DNA from: Micromonospora sp. WMMD1082
Lineage (GTDB): Bacteria > Actinomycetota > Actinomycetes > Mycobacteriales > Micromonosporaceae
Direction of reading: 5' to 3'
DNA: 64,000 nt
Assembly (NCBI RefSeq): GCF_029626175.1
Contig: NZ_JARUBM010000002.1
Span: 5,039,001-5,103,000, forward strand
In this document: positions 33,149 to 42,667 of the stretch, piece by piece
Layout of the letters: the number at the start of each line of letters is the position of its first letter
Position numbering within the stretch: position 1 is the first letter of the stretch
Notes under the pieces: model-generated
Database searches by the model: none
What the model was told of the DNA's origin: nothing
Seen by the model: only the letters and a program-made list of their open reading frames with translations
Position numbers and translations under genes: made by a program

Positions 33149-35226
33149 GTGCGGCCGTGGGGCAGCGGTACGCGCGGCTGGAGGGCCACGACAAGGTGAC
33201 CGGCACGGCGCGGTACGCGGTGGAGTACCCGGCGGCGGGCGTGGCGTACGCCCAGCTGGTGCCGGCGACGATCGTCCGGGGCGTGATCACCGCGGTTGAC
33301 GCGGAGGCCGCCCTGGCGGTCGACGGGGTGCTGGCGGTACTGCACCACGGCAACGCCCCCCGGCTCGCCGCCGGCGTCGACGCGGAGCTGTTCCGCCTCC
33401 AGGAGCCGACCGTCCACTTCCGGGGCCAGGCCATCGCGGTCGTGGTGGCGGAGACCCTGGAGGCGGCCCGGGAGGCGGCCGGGCTGGTCCGGTTCGACTA
33501 CGCCCCGCAGCCGCACCACACCGAGTTCTCCGCGCAGGATCCCGGGCTGTACCAGCCCGGCCACGTCAACCCGAGCTACCCGACGGACGTGCTCGCCGGC
33601 GACTTCGACGCGGGGTTCACCGCCGCCGAGGTCCGGCTGGACCTCACCTACCGGACGCCGGCCTACTTCAACAGTCCGTTGGAGCCGCACGCGGCGACCG
33701 CACAGTGGCAGGACGGTCGGCTGCTGGTGCACGACTCCAGCCAGGGCACCTCACCGGGACAGGAGATCCTGGCCCGGCTGTTCGAGCTGCCCCGGGAGGC
33801 CGTCCGGCTGGTCAACCCGCACGTCGGCGGCGGCTTCGGCGGCAAGCTGTACCTGAAGGTGCAGACGGTGCTCGCGGCGATGGCGGCCCGGGTGGTCGAC
33901 CGGCCGGTCCGGCTGGCGCTGACCCGCCAGCAGACGTTCGGACCGGTCGGCTACCGCACCCCGACCATCCAGCGGGTCCGGCTCGGCGCCGACCGGGACG
34001 GGCGGATCACCGCCGTCGCCCACGACGCGATCAGCCAGACCTCGACGGTGACCGAGTTCGCCGAGCAGACCGCGGTCTACACCCGCAACATGTACGCCGC
34101 CCCGAACCGGCGCACCACCCACCGGCTGGCCCGGCTGGACGTGCCCACGCCGTTCTGGATGCGGGCTCCGGGGCACACCCCGGGATCGTTCGCGCTGGAG
34201 TCCGCCCTGGACGAGCTGGCGTTGGCCTGCCAGGTCGACCCGGTCGAACTGCGGCTGCGCAACGACACCGCGATCGACCCGGAGAGTGGACATCCGTTCA
34301 CCAGCCGCAACCTGGCCGCCTGCCTCGACGACGGGGCCCGGCGGTTCGGCTGGGCCGATCGGGATCCGACCCCTCGGGCCCGACGCGAGGGCCGGTGGCT
34401 GTTCGGCACCGGAGTGGCCGGTTGCTGCTACCCCGCCCGGGTGCGTCCGGCCACCGCGTCGGCCACCGCGTCACCCGACGGCAGCTACGAGGTACGGATC
34501 AACGCGGCCGACATCGGCACCGGTGCGCGGACGGCGCTGTGGCAGGTGGCCGCCGACGCGCTCGGCGCGCCGCCCGAACGGGTGCGCATCGAGGTGGGCG
34601 ACACCGCCCTGCCGCCCGCCGACCCGGCCGGTGGGTCGACGGGCCTGGCCTCGTGGAGCTGGGCGGTGGTCCGGGCCTGCGAGCGGCTCTGCGACCGCCT
34701 CGCGAAGCTGCGCGGCAGCGTGCCGGCCGGAGGGCTGTCCGTCGAGGTGAGCATCGACGACGAGGTGGCGGCGCAGGCCACGCTGCCGAGGTACGCGTAC
34801 GGGGCGCAGTTCGCCGAGGTGCGGGTGGACGGGGAGACCGGCGAGGTCCGGGTGCGGCGTCAGCTCGGTGTCTTCGCCGTCGGCCGGGTGGTGAACCCGA
34901 CCACCCTGCGCAGCCAGTTCATCGGTGGGATGACCATGGGCCTGTCGATGGCGCTGCACGAGGCGGGCCTGTTCGACGCGCGGTACGGCATGTGGGCCAA
35001 CCACGACCTGGCCACGTACCACGTCAGCAGCAACGCCGACGTGCCGGCGGTGGAGGCGTACTGGGTCGCCGACTCCGACAGCCAGCTCAACCCGCTCGGG
35101 ATCAAGGGCGCCGGTGAGATCGGCATCGTCGGTGCCGCCGCCGCGATAGCCAACGCGGTGCACCACGCCACCGGCGTACGGGTCCGCGAGCTTCCGATCA
35201 CCCTGGACAAACTCCTGGCCGCCTGA
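33145..35226 (+). CDS. Molybdenum-binding subunit of aldehyde oxidase/xanthine dehydrogenase family (PaoC-like)
   Basis: Large catalytic subunit of a molybdenum hydroxylase, 693 residues. N-terminal Ald_Xan_dh_C region (RLEGHDKVTGTARYAVEY), then the Moco-binding domain with NPHVGGGFGGKLYLK, FWMRAPGHTPGSFALESALDE and, near the C-terminus, KGAGEIGIVGA containing the catalytic base Glu (about E658). The GE-IG form of this last motif is PaoC-like and differs from the GEPP form of true xanthine dehydrogenases, so an aldehyde substrate is favoured. The FAD and 2Fe-2S subunits are on the opposite strand at 36.4-37.9 kb, separated by a sulfotransferase gene. Translation is probably coupled to the upstream ORF. 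Confidence 0.88.
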   Translation: MSAAVGQRYARLEGHDKVTGTARYAVEYPAAGVAYAQLVPATIVRGVITAVDAEAALAVDGVLAVLHHGNAPRLAAGVDAELFRLQEPTVHFRGQAIAVVVAETLEAAREAAGLVRFDYAPQPHHTEFSAQDPGLYQPGHVNPSYPTDVLAGDFDAGFTAAEVRLDLTYRTPAYFNSPLEPHAATAQWQDGRLLVHDSSQGTSPGQEILARLFELPREAVRLVNPHVGGGFGGKLYLKVQTVLAAMAARVVDRPVRLALTRQQTFGPVGYRTPTIQRVRLGADRDGRITAVAHDAISQTSTVTEFAEQTAVYTRNMYAAPNRRTTHRLARLDVPTPFWMRAPGHTPGSFALESALDELALACQVDPVELRLRNDTAIDPESGHPFTSRNLAACLDDGARRFGWADRDPTPRARREGRWLFGTGVAGCCYPARVRPATASATASPDGSYEVRINAADIGTGARTALWQVAADALGAPPERVRIEVGDTALPPADPAGGSTGLASWSWAVVRACERLCDRLAKLRGSVPAGGLSVEVSIDDEVAAQATLPRYAYGAQFAEVRVDGETGEVRVRRQLGVFAVGRVVNPTTLRSQFIGGMTMGLSMALHEAGLFDARYGMWANHDLATYHVSSNADVPAVEAYWVADSDSQLNPLGIKGAGEIGIVGAAAAIANAVHHATGVRVRELPITLDKLLAA

Positions 35227-35323
35227 CGTTCCCGCACACGTTCCCCCGGGTTTCCCTGGCGTCCTCCTGGGACCTCGAAGTTGACTACCTGGGTCGACAA
35301 GGTGAGGGTTTGCGGGAGGCGGC

Positions 35324-36432
35324 ATGGCCAGACGCGTCTATCTGCACATCGGTGCGCCGAAGACGGGTAGCACCTACGTGCAGAACGTGCTCTGGACGAA
35401 TCGGAGCGCGTTGCGCGACGCCGGCTTCCTGTTGCCGGGCAGCGCCGTGGCGCACGACCAGGCGATGGCCGACCTGCGTGCGGCGTCCTGGCGGGACGCC
35501 GAGGTCTACTGGACGTGGGACCGGTTGGCCGCGGAGGCCCGCGGGTGGCCCGGCGACGTGATCATCAGCAACGAGGGGCTCGGCGCCGCGACCGACGCGC
35601 AGGCCGCCCGGGCGGTGCTGAGCCTGGAGCCCGCCGAGATCCATGTCATCGCGGCCGGGCGTGATCTGTGGCGTACCTTCCCGTCGTTCTGGCAGCAGAG
35701 CGTCCGGGCCCGCAGCGGTTGGCGCTTCGAGGGCTTCCTGCGCGCGGTGGAAGAGGGCCGGGCCGATGCCTTCTGGACCAACCACACGGCACCCCACATG
35801 CTGCGCCGCTGGGGTGGTCTCGTCCCGGCGGAGCGGCGATACCTGGTGACGGTGCCGCCGGCCGGTGCCCCACACGATCTCCTGTGGCACCGCTTCGCCG
35901 GGATCATGGGCATCCCGGACGGGCTGTGCGAGCTGGCCGAGCCCACCTCGAATCCCTCGCTCGGTGCCGCCGAGATCGAACTGCTGCGCCGCGTCAACCT
36001 GGCGCTGGGCGACAGCTACCCGCTCCGGACGCCGTACCAGCGGGTCGTCCACCGTCACCTGGTCAACGCGGTGCTCAAGCGGCGCGTTGACGGGTTGCGG
36101 TTCGGTGTCGGCCTGGACCGGGCCGAGTGGGTGCGCGACCTCGCGGAGCAGCAGATCAAGGAGCTTCGGGACTATCCGTGCCGGATCGTGGGCGATCTCG
36201 ACGAGCTGCGGCCGACCACCATGAGGCCGAGCATCGGCCCCGACGAATTGGACGACGGGCAGCTGCTCCAGGCCGCCATCGAAACGATCGTCGGCATGCT
36301 GGGTCACGCCGAGTCGCTCACCCAGCGGACGGCGGACCGCGACCACGGCACCGTCCTGTCCCGACTCAAGACCCGGGCGGCCGGGGGCGTCCGGCGTCAC
36401 CTGCGGCTGACCACCCGGCCGGACCCGGAGAG

Positions 36433-36436
<4 letters not shown>
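35324..36436 (+). CDS. Sulfotransferase-like protein
   Basis: A 370-residue cytosolic protein with a PAPS-binding 5' phosphosulfate loop HIGAPKTGSTYVQNVLW at residues 7-23, as in P-loop sulfotransferases. The rest is weakly conserved: AGRDLWRTFPSFWQQSV near residue 110 could carry the 3' phosphate-binding Arg/Ser. The acceptor is unknown. GGGAGG is placed well before ATG 35324, and TTGACT at 35281 may be its -35. Its TAG shares three of four bases (CTAG, 36433-36436) with the stop codon of the convergent FAD-subunit gene. It sits inside what should be a contiguous hydroxylase operon and may be a later insertion. Confidence 0.75.
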
Positions 36437-37415
<979 letters not shown>

Positions 37416-37419
<4 letters not shown>

Positions 37420-37946
37420 GAGCGGGCCACCTCCTGGATCGCGGGCACCATGTTGGCGTACGCGGCGCAGCGGCACAGGTTGCCGCTCATCCGTTCCCGG
37501 ATCTCGTCGGGGTCGGCGGCCAGGTCGACCGGTCCCGTCCGCGGCCCACCGTCGGGCGGCGCGAACGTGACCGCGCTCGGCCAGCCCGTCGCCGCCTCCT
37601 CCAGCATGGCGACGGCGGAGACGATCTGGCCGGGTGTGCAGTAGCCGCACTGGAAGGCGTCGTGCGCGATGAAGCTGCGCTGCACGGGGTGCAGGCCGTC
37701 GCCGTCCGCGAGCCCGGCGGCGGTGACGATCTCGGCGCCGTCGTGGGCCACCGCCAGCGCGAGGCAGCTGTTGGCGCGCCGCCCGTCGAGCAGCACCGTG
37801 CAGGCGCCGCACTGGCCGTGGTCGCAGCCCTTCTTGGGGCTGGTGTTGCCGAGCCGTTCGCGCAGCGCGTCGAGCAGGGTGGTCCGGGTGTCGACGGTGA
37901 GTCGGTGGTCGGCGCCGTCCACGCGGAGCGCGATCTCGGTATCCAT
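37416..37946 (-). CDS. 2Fe-2S subunit of molybdenum hydroxylase (PaoA-like)
   Basis: Small electron-transfer subunit of 176 residues. The plant-type ferredoxin domain has CDHGQCGACTVLLDG with a fourth Cys at NSCLAL; the helical domain has the second cluster motif CGYCTPGQ and GNLCRCAAY. No twin-arginine signal is present from ATG 37946, unlike periplasmic E. coli PaoA, so the enzyme is probably cytosolic. GAGG/GGCGGGA lies upstream of the start. It is first in a two-gene unit divergent from xdhC, with an A+T-rich promoter region at 37980-38040. Confidence 0.92.
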
Positions 37947-37979
37947 GGTGTCCCGCCTCGGGAGTTGCCGACGAAGTCC

Positions 37980-38040
37980 AACCCCATTAAACGGATCGAC
38001 AGCGGATAGATCTGGCAAAAGCTATAAAAGTTACGCAAAG
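37980..38040. promoter_or_regulatory. A+T-rich divergent promoter region
   Basis: Contains TTTAAT (minus strand, 37986-37991) and TATAAA (plus strand, 38024-38029), plausible -10 elements for the 2Fe-2S subunit gene and xdhC. Its composition contrasts strongly with the surroundings. Confidence 0.4.
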
Positions 38041-38066
38041 GGCGTGCGACCGAAGGGGTTCGACAG

Positions 38067-39104
38067 GTGTTGGCGGAGGTGTGGCCGTTCGTCGCGCAGC
38101 GGCAGGGCGCCGGCCAGCGGGTGGTGCTGGCCCGGCTGGTGCGCCGTGCCGGCCCGGGATCCCGCCCGCTGGGTGCCACCATGGCGGTGGCCTCGGACGG
38201 CGCCTGGAGCGGGTCGGTCTCCGGCGGCTGCGTGGAGGGAACCCTGCTCGACGAGGCCCGCTCGGTGCTCGACGGGGCCCGTCCCCGCCTCGTCTCGATC
38301 AGCCCCGGCGTCGACCTGATGCCCTGGGAGCCCGCCCCGGCCTGCGCCGGGGAGTTGGGCGTGCTGATCTGCCCCGTGCCGACCGGCCCGGTGTACGCGG
38401 CCATCGGCGCGGCGCTGGCCACCCGCCGTCCGCTCGCGCTGGGCGTCGAACTCCGGGAGCCGTTCCGGTGGTCGACGGCCGCCAGCCGGGACGCGTTGCC
38501 GAGCGGCGACGACCACTTCGTGGAGGAACTGGACCCCGGGCCGGTGCTGCTGCTGGTCGGCGCCACGGACCTGGCCGCCGCGCTGGCGACCCTGGCGGTG
38601 CCGACGGGTCACCGGGTGGTCGTGGTCGACCCGCGTCCCACGTACGCCCGGCGCGAGCGGGTGCCGGCGGCCGACGACGTGATCTGCGTCTGGCCGGACG
38701 AGTGGCTGGCCGCCGCCTCGCTCGGCCCGCGTGACGCGGTGCTGGCGCTGACCCACGACCCGCGGATCGACGACCGGGCGATCCGCGCCGCCCTGATCGG
38801 GTCGGCCGGGTACATCGGCGCCCTGGGCAGCCGGGAGACGCACGCCCGGCGGCTGGCCCGGTTGGCCGGCGCGCCGGGCCTCGACCGCCTCGCCGGCCCG
38901 GCCGGGCTGGACCTCGGCGCGGCCTCCCTGGCCCAGACCGCGCTGTCGATGCTCGCCGAGGTGGTGGCGGTCGGCAACCGGCGGACCGGCGGCCGGCTAT
39001 GCGACGCGCGGGGAGCGATCCGAGCGGCCGTCCTGACTACTCACGATTGGACCACGAGCGACGGGACAACACGAGGCGATACCCGTCCGGATCTTCGACT
39101 GTGA
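38067..39104 (+). CDS. XdhC/CoxI family molybdenum cofactor maturation protein
   Basis: A 345-residue XdhC-type factor that inserts sulfurated molybdenum cofactor into hydroxylases. The N-terminal XdhC_CoxI domain contains GATMAVASDGAWSGSVSGGCVE near residue 40; the C-terminal NAD-binding-like domain contains VLALTHDPRIDDRAI and GYIGALGSRETHARR. GTG 38067 follows AAGGGG with eight bases spacing. The last 25 residues after GGRL are unlike the family and run over the 3' end of the convergent VOC gene, so the original stop may have been lost. Adjacent hydroxylase subunits are its likely client. Confidence 0.88.
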   Translation: MLAEVWPFVAQRQGAGQRVVLARLVRRAGPGSRPLGATMAVASDGAWSGSVSGGCVEGTLLDEARSVLDGARPRLVSISPGVDLMPWEPAPACAGELGVLICPVPTGPVYAAIGAALATRRPLALGVELREPFRWSTAASRDALPSGDDHFVEELDPGPVLLLVGATDLAAALATLAVPTGHRVVVVDPRPTYARRERVPAADDVICVWPDEWLAAASLGPRDAVLALTHDPRIDDRAIRAALIGSAGYIGALGSRETHARRLARLAGAPGLDRLAGPAGLDLGAASLAQTALSMLAEVVAVGNRRTGGRLCDARGAIRAAVLTTHDWTTSDGTTRGDTRPDLRL

Positions 39105-39439
39105 CCCCCCCACCGGTCCCAGTACGCGCCCTGCGATACGCGCTTGCCGCCGGCCTGTTCAAGGCGAGCTACGAGCGCGTCGTCGACCGCCCCAGACAGA
39201 TAGAGCACAAGGAGATCCTCGTCCGTCGGCGTCGGCTGCACGGTGAGATTCGAACCACCAACCAGTTCCAGATGCCACGACGCCTCACGCCAGCCCAGCA
39301 TCAGTAGGTCGTGCTCTCCCGTACCACCCGCAGCCCGGTACAACACCTCCAGTCCGAGCCCCTGCACATAGAAGCGCTCGACTGCGGCAAGGTCACGGGT
39401 GGGACGGGCGATGCGGAGAACCGACTTCGGGTCGATCAT
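39037..39439 (-). pseudogene. VOC (glyoxalase-like) protein with frameshift in a G7 run
   Basis: The frame from ATG 39439 (GGAG eight bases upstream) encodes a normal VOC domain: VLRIARPTRDLAAVERFYVQ, LELVGG and the approach to the last strand at YWDRWG. There, a run of seven C on the plus strand (39105-39111) shifts the frame and the tail becomes unrelated. Removing one base restores TVEDPDGYRLVLSRRSW and a stop at 39037, the usual VOC ending with its metal-ligand Glu position. Read as sequenced, it ends at 39041 with a 132-residue product. Either a real frameshift, a phase-variable tract or a sequencing error. Confidence 0.8.
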
Positions 39440-39524
39440 GCAGATGACTCCATTCATTCAGGGAACCACAGCCTGCAACCTGAACCCTGCGTGACTACGG
39501 CTGGACAGTGCTGATGCGCAAGCA

Positions 39525-40016
39525 TCATGGAACGTCCCCAGCCGAGCCCACCGGAGACGGGACGGGGCTGATCGGGACGGGGCTGGGTAGGTTTCCCGGC
39601 GGGGGCAGGTCGGGGCCGATGGGGACAGGGCTGGCCGAGCCCACCGGGGGCGGGACGGGGCTGATCGGAACAGGGCTGGGTAGGTTTCCCGGCGGGGGCA
39701 GGTCGGGGCCGATGGGGACAGGGCTAGCCGAGCCCACCGGGGGCGGGACGGGGCTGATCGGGGCAGGGCTGGGGAAGTCCGCGGGTGGCGGGTCGGCGGG
39801 GGCGGACGGTGGCGGGGCGTCCCGGTTCACGGCCGCGAACGCCAGTGGTGTGCCGACCATGAGGGCGACGACGACGCCCGCGGCCCCCACCGAGATGGTG
39901 AGGGTACGACGCTTGCGCGCCCGGGCGACGGCGGAATCTGCCAGATTCATCGGGACTGCCTCCTCGGCAAGATCGGTAAGGGTGGCTCGGATGAGGTCGT
40001 CGAGCGGGGTGTTCAT
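39525..40016 (-). CDS. Anti-sigma-like single-pass protein with Pro-rich tandem repeat
   Basis: A 163-residue protein. The N-terminal 35 residues (LDDLIRATLTDLAEEAVP) resemble proteins encoded after SigE-family sigma factors; one membrane helix covers about residues 40-62; the outside part consists of 31-residue repeats rich in Pro, Ser and Val (PVPISPVPPPVGSASPVPIG). Relatives as I recall them have a longer folded extracellular domain, so this may be truncated with a repeat-derived tail. Its ATG overlaps the stop of the sigma gene by four bases. The sigma gene is frameshifted, so the pair is probably not functional as a unit. Confidence 0.65.
   Translation of the reverse strand: MNTPLDDLIRATLTDLAEEAVPMNLADSAVARARKRRTLTISVGAAGVVVALMVGTPLAFAAVNRDAPPPSAPADPPPADFPSPAPISPVPPPVGSASPVPIGPDLPPPGNLPSPVPISPVPPPVGSASPVPIGPDLPPPGNLPSPVPISPVPSPVGSAGDVP
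39541..39780. repeat. 93-bp tandem repeat, about 2.6 copies
   Basis: GCCGAGCCCACCGG recurs at 39541, 39634 and 39727, exactly 93 bp apart, with near-identical sequence between. The unit is a multiple of three and keeps the frame of the Pro-rich tail. Near identity implies recent expansion. Confidence 0.85.
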
Positions 40017-40524
40017 CGCTTCAGCTCCAGCGCGAGTTCGGCACCGGGCAGCACCTCACGCAGCCGACTGACCGCCCGGTGGGTTCGGCTGCGGACCGTC
40101 CCGACCGAGCAGCCGAGCACCTCGGCCACCTGTTGCTCGGGCAGGTCCTCGTAGTACCGCAGGACCAGCACCGCGCGCTGCGCCACGGGAAGGCGCAGCA
40201 GGGCTGCCCGCATGGCCAGCCGCAGGTCGGCATGGCCGCTGTCGTCCGGGTGTTCCCGCTCGACCGGCGAACCGACCAGCGTCTCCCGTAGCCGTCCCCG
40301 GCGCCGCCACCAACTGACCCGCTCGCGGTACATCACCGCGCGCACGTACCCCTCGGGGTCCTCGTGCCGGATCGTCGGCCATTTGACGTACGTCTGGCCA
40401 ACGCCGACTGCACCAGATCCTCGGCGGCATGCTGGTCGCCGGTGAGCAGGTAGGCCGCCCTGATCAGGGCGGCGGTCCGGCTCTGCGCGAACTCACCGAA
40501 CCTGGCTCTCGCCTCGTCGTCCAA
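40013..40524 (-). pseudogene. SigE-family ECF sigma factor, frameshifted
   Basis: Region 2 is in one frame (ARFGEFAQSRTAALIRAAYL and AEDLVQSALA) and regions 3-4 in another (YRERVSWWRRRGR and LPEQQVAEVLGCSVGTVRSR). Between them the expected KTYVKWPTIRHEDPEGYVRA is recovered only if one base is added near 40395, so a one-base deletion splits the gene. Total length when repaired, about 170 residues, is typical for the SigE family. The start is probably TTG 40524 before DDEARARF, with GGAG upstream. As sequenced, no intact sigma factor can be made, unless the frameshift is a sequencing error. Confidence 0.8.
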
Positions 40525-40585
40525 CCGCTCAGCTCCGTTCCGTACGCCACATCCACCACCACAGACGCACGGGACCGCGCCCACT

Positions 40586-40798
40586 ATCCATGACACGCTC
40601 GGCATCCTGGACGCGGCTCGTTTCGACATCGTGCAGGACGAGGACGGCCTGCACGTTCACCGGCGAGGCTTCCGGTTGGGGCCACCCTCGCGCTCGGCGG
40701 GATCCTCACCGCCACGCTGCGCGAGTTCGTCGGCCTCGGCGCCGACAGCGACACCGGACCGCTGCGCGCCCCCGCCACCATCCACCAACCCGCCTGAC
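40586..40798 (+). pseudogene. 3' fragment of an unidentified gene, frameshifted
   Basis: One frame reads LGILDAARFDIVQDEDGLH then VHRRGFRLG; after one extra base near 40678-40681 (a G run) the second frame continues ATLALGGILTATLREFVGL and GADSDTGPLRAPATIHQPA to a TGA at 40796. Codon composition of both parts is coding-like and they join sensibly only with that correction. No start codon or 5' half is present. I do not recognise the family. A 25-codon ORF (GTG 40812, GAGGAG upstream) follows and may be the start of another lost gene. Confidence 0.45.
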
Positions 40799-41032
40799 CG
40801 AGGAGATCCCCGTGACCCGCACCAACCGCCCGCTGTGCCGTCCGGCGTCCGATGATCGGGCGCGGCGCGTGTGGCGAAGGATGAGATAGATATCCAATTT
40901 ATACGATTTGCCCCGCCACTCTCCTCCGACGCTGGTCGTTGCAAACGGTGTGCGTCGGACGGGACGGCCTGGGTCATGTGGCTCCGCCGGTCCCACACTG
41001 GAGGGAGCGCAGCTCTGAACCGGATCGCAGGA

Positions 41033-41626
41033 ATGATCATCGCTGCGGGGGGTGGCCGCCGGATCGGCGGCCCGGAGGCCCTGCTGCACCAGGGCGGCAA
41101 GCCCCTGGTCGATCAGATGATCGACACGCTGACGGAGGCGGGCTGCGGGCAGATCGTGGTCGTGCTGGGTGCTGCGGCCGACCAGGTCCGCGAGACCGCC
41201 GACCTGAGCCGCGCCACGGTGGTGGTCAACCGTGCCTGGGGCACCGGCGTCGGCTCGTCCATCCGGGCCGGCCTGGCCGGGATCGACGACGACCGGGTCG
41301 AGGCGGCGGTGGTCGTGCCGGTCGACATGCCGGGGCTCACCGCCGCGGCGATCCGCCGGGTGACCGCGCTGCCCTTCCCCGACGTACTGGTCTGCGCCAC
41401 CTACAACGGGCTGCGCGGCTACCCGATGCTGTTCGGCCGCCGGCACTGGCCGGGCATCGCGACCCTGGCCAGCGCCGACGTCGGCGCCCGGCCCTACCTG
41501 CTGGCGCACAAGGACCAGATCGTCGACATTGCCTGCGACGCGGTGGCCGACGGCAGCCGGGTGGACACCCCCGAGCTGATGGCCCTCTACGGCCTCTCCG
41601 TACCCGAACAACGCGTCGGCGCCTGA
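41033..41626 (+). CDS. MocA/MobA-like molybdenum cofactor nucleotidyltransferase
   Basis: Nucleotidyltransferase of the GT-A-like fold that activates molybdopterin with CTP or GTP, 197 residues from ATG 41033. The nucleotide-binding loop is IIAAGGGRRIGGPEALL near the N-terminus (consensus LAAGxGxRMGxxK; the Lys is replaced by Glu here, a notable change); VVVPVDMPGLTAAAIRRV carries the metal-binding Asp. Family members often belong with XdhC and hydroxylase genes, as here. The true start may be slightly upstream (CTG 41015 after GAGGGA, or ATG 40976), since ATG 41033 leaves a very short first strand. Confidence 0.78.
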   Translation: MIIAAGGGRRIGGPEALLHQGGKPLVDQMIDTLTEAGCGQIVVVLGAAADQVRETADLSRATVVVNRAWGTGVGSSIRAGLAGIDDDRVEAAVVVPVDMPGLTAAAIRRVTALPFPDVLVCATYNGLRGYPMLFGRRHWPGIATLASADVGARPYLLAHKDQIVDIACDAVADGSRVDTPELMALYGLSVPEQRVGA

Positions 41627-41642
41627 CCCGCCCACCCGGCCC

Positions 41643-41716
41643 GTCGATCTTGCAGTTTCGGTCGCCGTTTCGTGACTCCTGACCCGATATGTGACGACCA
41701 CAACTGCATGATCGAC
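41643..41716. repeat. Intergenic palindrome, copy C
   Basis: Arms GTCGATCTTGCAGTT (41643-41657) and a complement with one difference (41702-41716) between convergent genes; the left arm is followed by TCGGTCGCCG, as in copy B. Confidence 0.8.
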
Positions 41717-41749
41717 GCGTTCCGGGGTGGGGGCGGGGGCGGGGGTGGG

Positions 41750-42667
41750 TTAGGTGGGGGTGAGGGTGAAGAGGGTGGCGGCGGATTGCCAGCAGACGGC
41801 GCGTAGCCAGTCGTCGCCCAGGTCGAGCCGGGCCAGGCCGGCCAGCTGCTCCGCGTACGGGTAGGGGATGTTCGGGAAGTCGCTGCCCAGCAGCACCTTG
41901 CCGGCCAGCCCCAGCTCGCGCAGCCGGGGCAACTCGTCGCCGGGGAAGGGCACGAACTGGTCGAAGAACGCGGTGAAGGCCATCGTGGTGTCCAGCCGCA
42001 CCCGCGCGTACCGCTCGGTGAGGTCGAGGAAGGCCGGATAGTCCGGCGCACCCATGTGCGCGACGATCGCGGGCAGCCGTGGGTGCCGGGCCAGCAGCGC
42101 GGCGAACGGCTCCGGGCCGGTGTGGGCGGTGCCCACCGGTGCGTGCCCGGCGTGCACCACCACCGGCACGTCCGCCTCGGCGAGCAGGCCCCACACCTGG
42201 TCCAGCGCGGGGTCGGTCGGTGCGAAGGCACCCACCTGGAGGTGCACCTTGAACACCCGGGCGCCCTCGTCGATCGCCTCGGCGACGTAGCGGGGGGCCT
42301 CCGGCTCGGGGAAGAACGTCGCCGAGGGCAGGCAACCGTCGGTGGCGCGGGCGAAGTCGAGCGTCCAGCGGTTCAGCTGCTCGGCCATGCCGGGTCGGTG
42401 GGCGTACGCGAGCGCGCTGAACGCCCGGACGCCGAGCCGGCGCAGGTGGACCACCCGGTCCTCGTCGCTCCACCGGTACCGGATCGGCCACTCGACGCCC
42501 ACCAGCGGCCCGGCCGCCGCGAAGTACTCCCACACCCGCCGGCGCAGCCGGGGCGGCAGGAAGTGCACGTGGACGTCGGCCAGGCCGGGCAGGCCGAGCC
42601 CCTGCCAGAATCGCGGTACGGCCGCGTCGGCCGCGACGATCCCCGGGTCGACGGCGTCGACGCTCAT
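41750..42667 (-). CDS. Amidohydrolase family protein (amidohydrolase 2)
   Basis: Metal-dependent TIM-barrel hydrolase or decarboxylase of the PF04909 type, 305 residues. Metal ligands expected at DVHVHFLP (HxH, about residue 33), KVHLQ, VVVHAGHAP (His), HMGAPDYPAF (His) and GSDFPNIPY (Asp) are all present. Substrate unknown; relatives include ACMSD and 2-amino-3-carboxymuconate-type decarboxylases. Its ATG 42667 overlaps the stop codon of the upstream membrane-protein gene by four bases, so both form an operon. Palindrome copy C follows the 3' end. Confidence 0.85.
   Translation of the reverse strand: MSVDAVDPGIVAADAAVPRFWQGLGLPGLADVHVHFLPPRLRRRVWEYFAAAGPLVGVEWPIRYRWSDEDRVVHLRRLGVRAFSALAYAHRPGMAEQLNRWTLDFARATDGCLPSATFFPEPEAPRYVAEAIDEGARVFKVHLQVGAFAPTDPALDQVWGLLAEADVPVVVHAGHAPVGTAHTGPEPFAALLARHPRLPAIVAHMGAPDYPAFLDLTERYARVRLDTTMAFTAFFDQFVPFPGDELPRLRELGLAGKVLLGSDFPNIPYPYAEQLAGLARLDLGDDWLRAVCWQSAATLFTLTPT

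Noticed and set aside
39508..40071. Plus-strand Gly/Thr-rich repetitive ORF
   Set aside because: Antisense of the Pro-rich repeat protein; the minus-strand frame has the membrane helix and overlaps the sigma gene stop.
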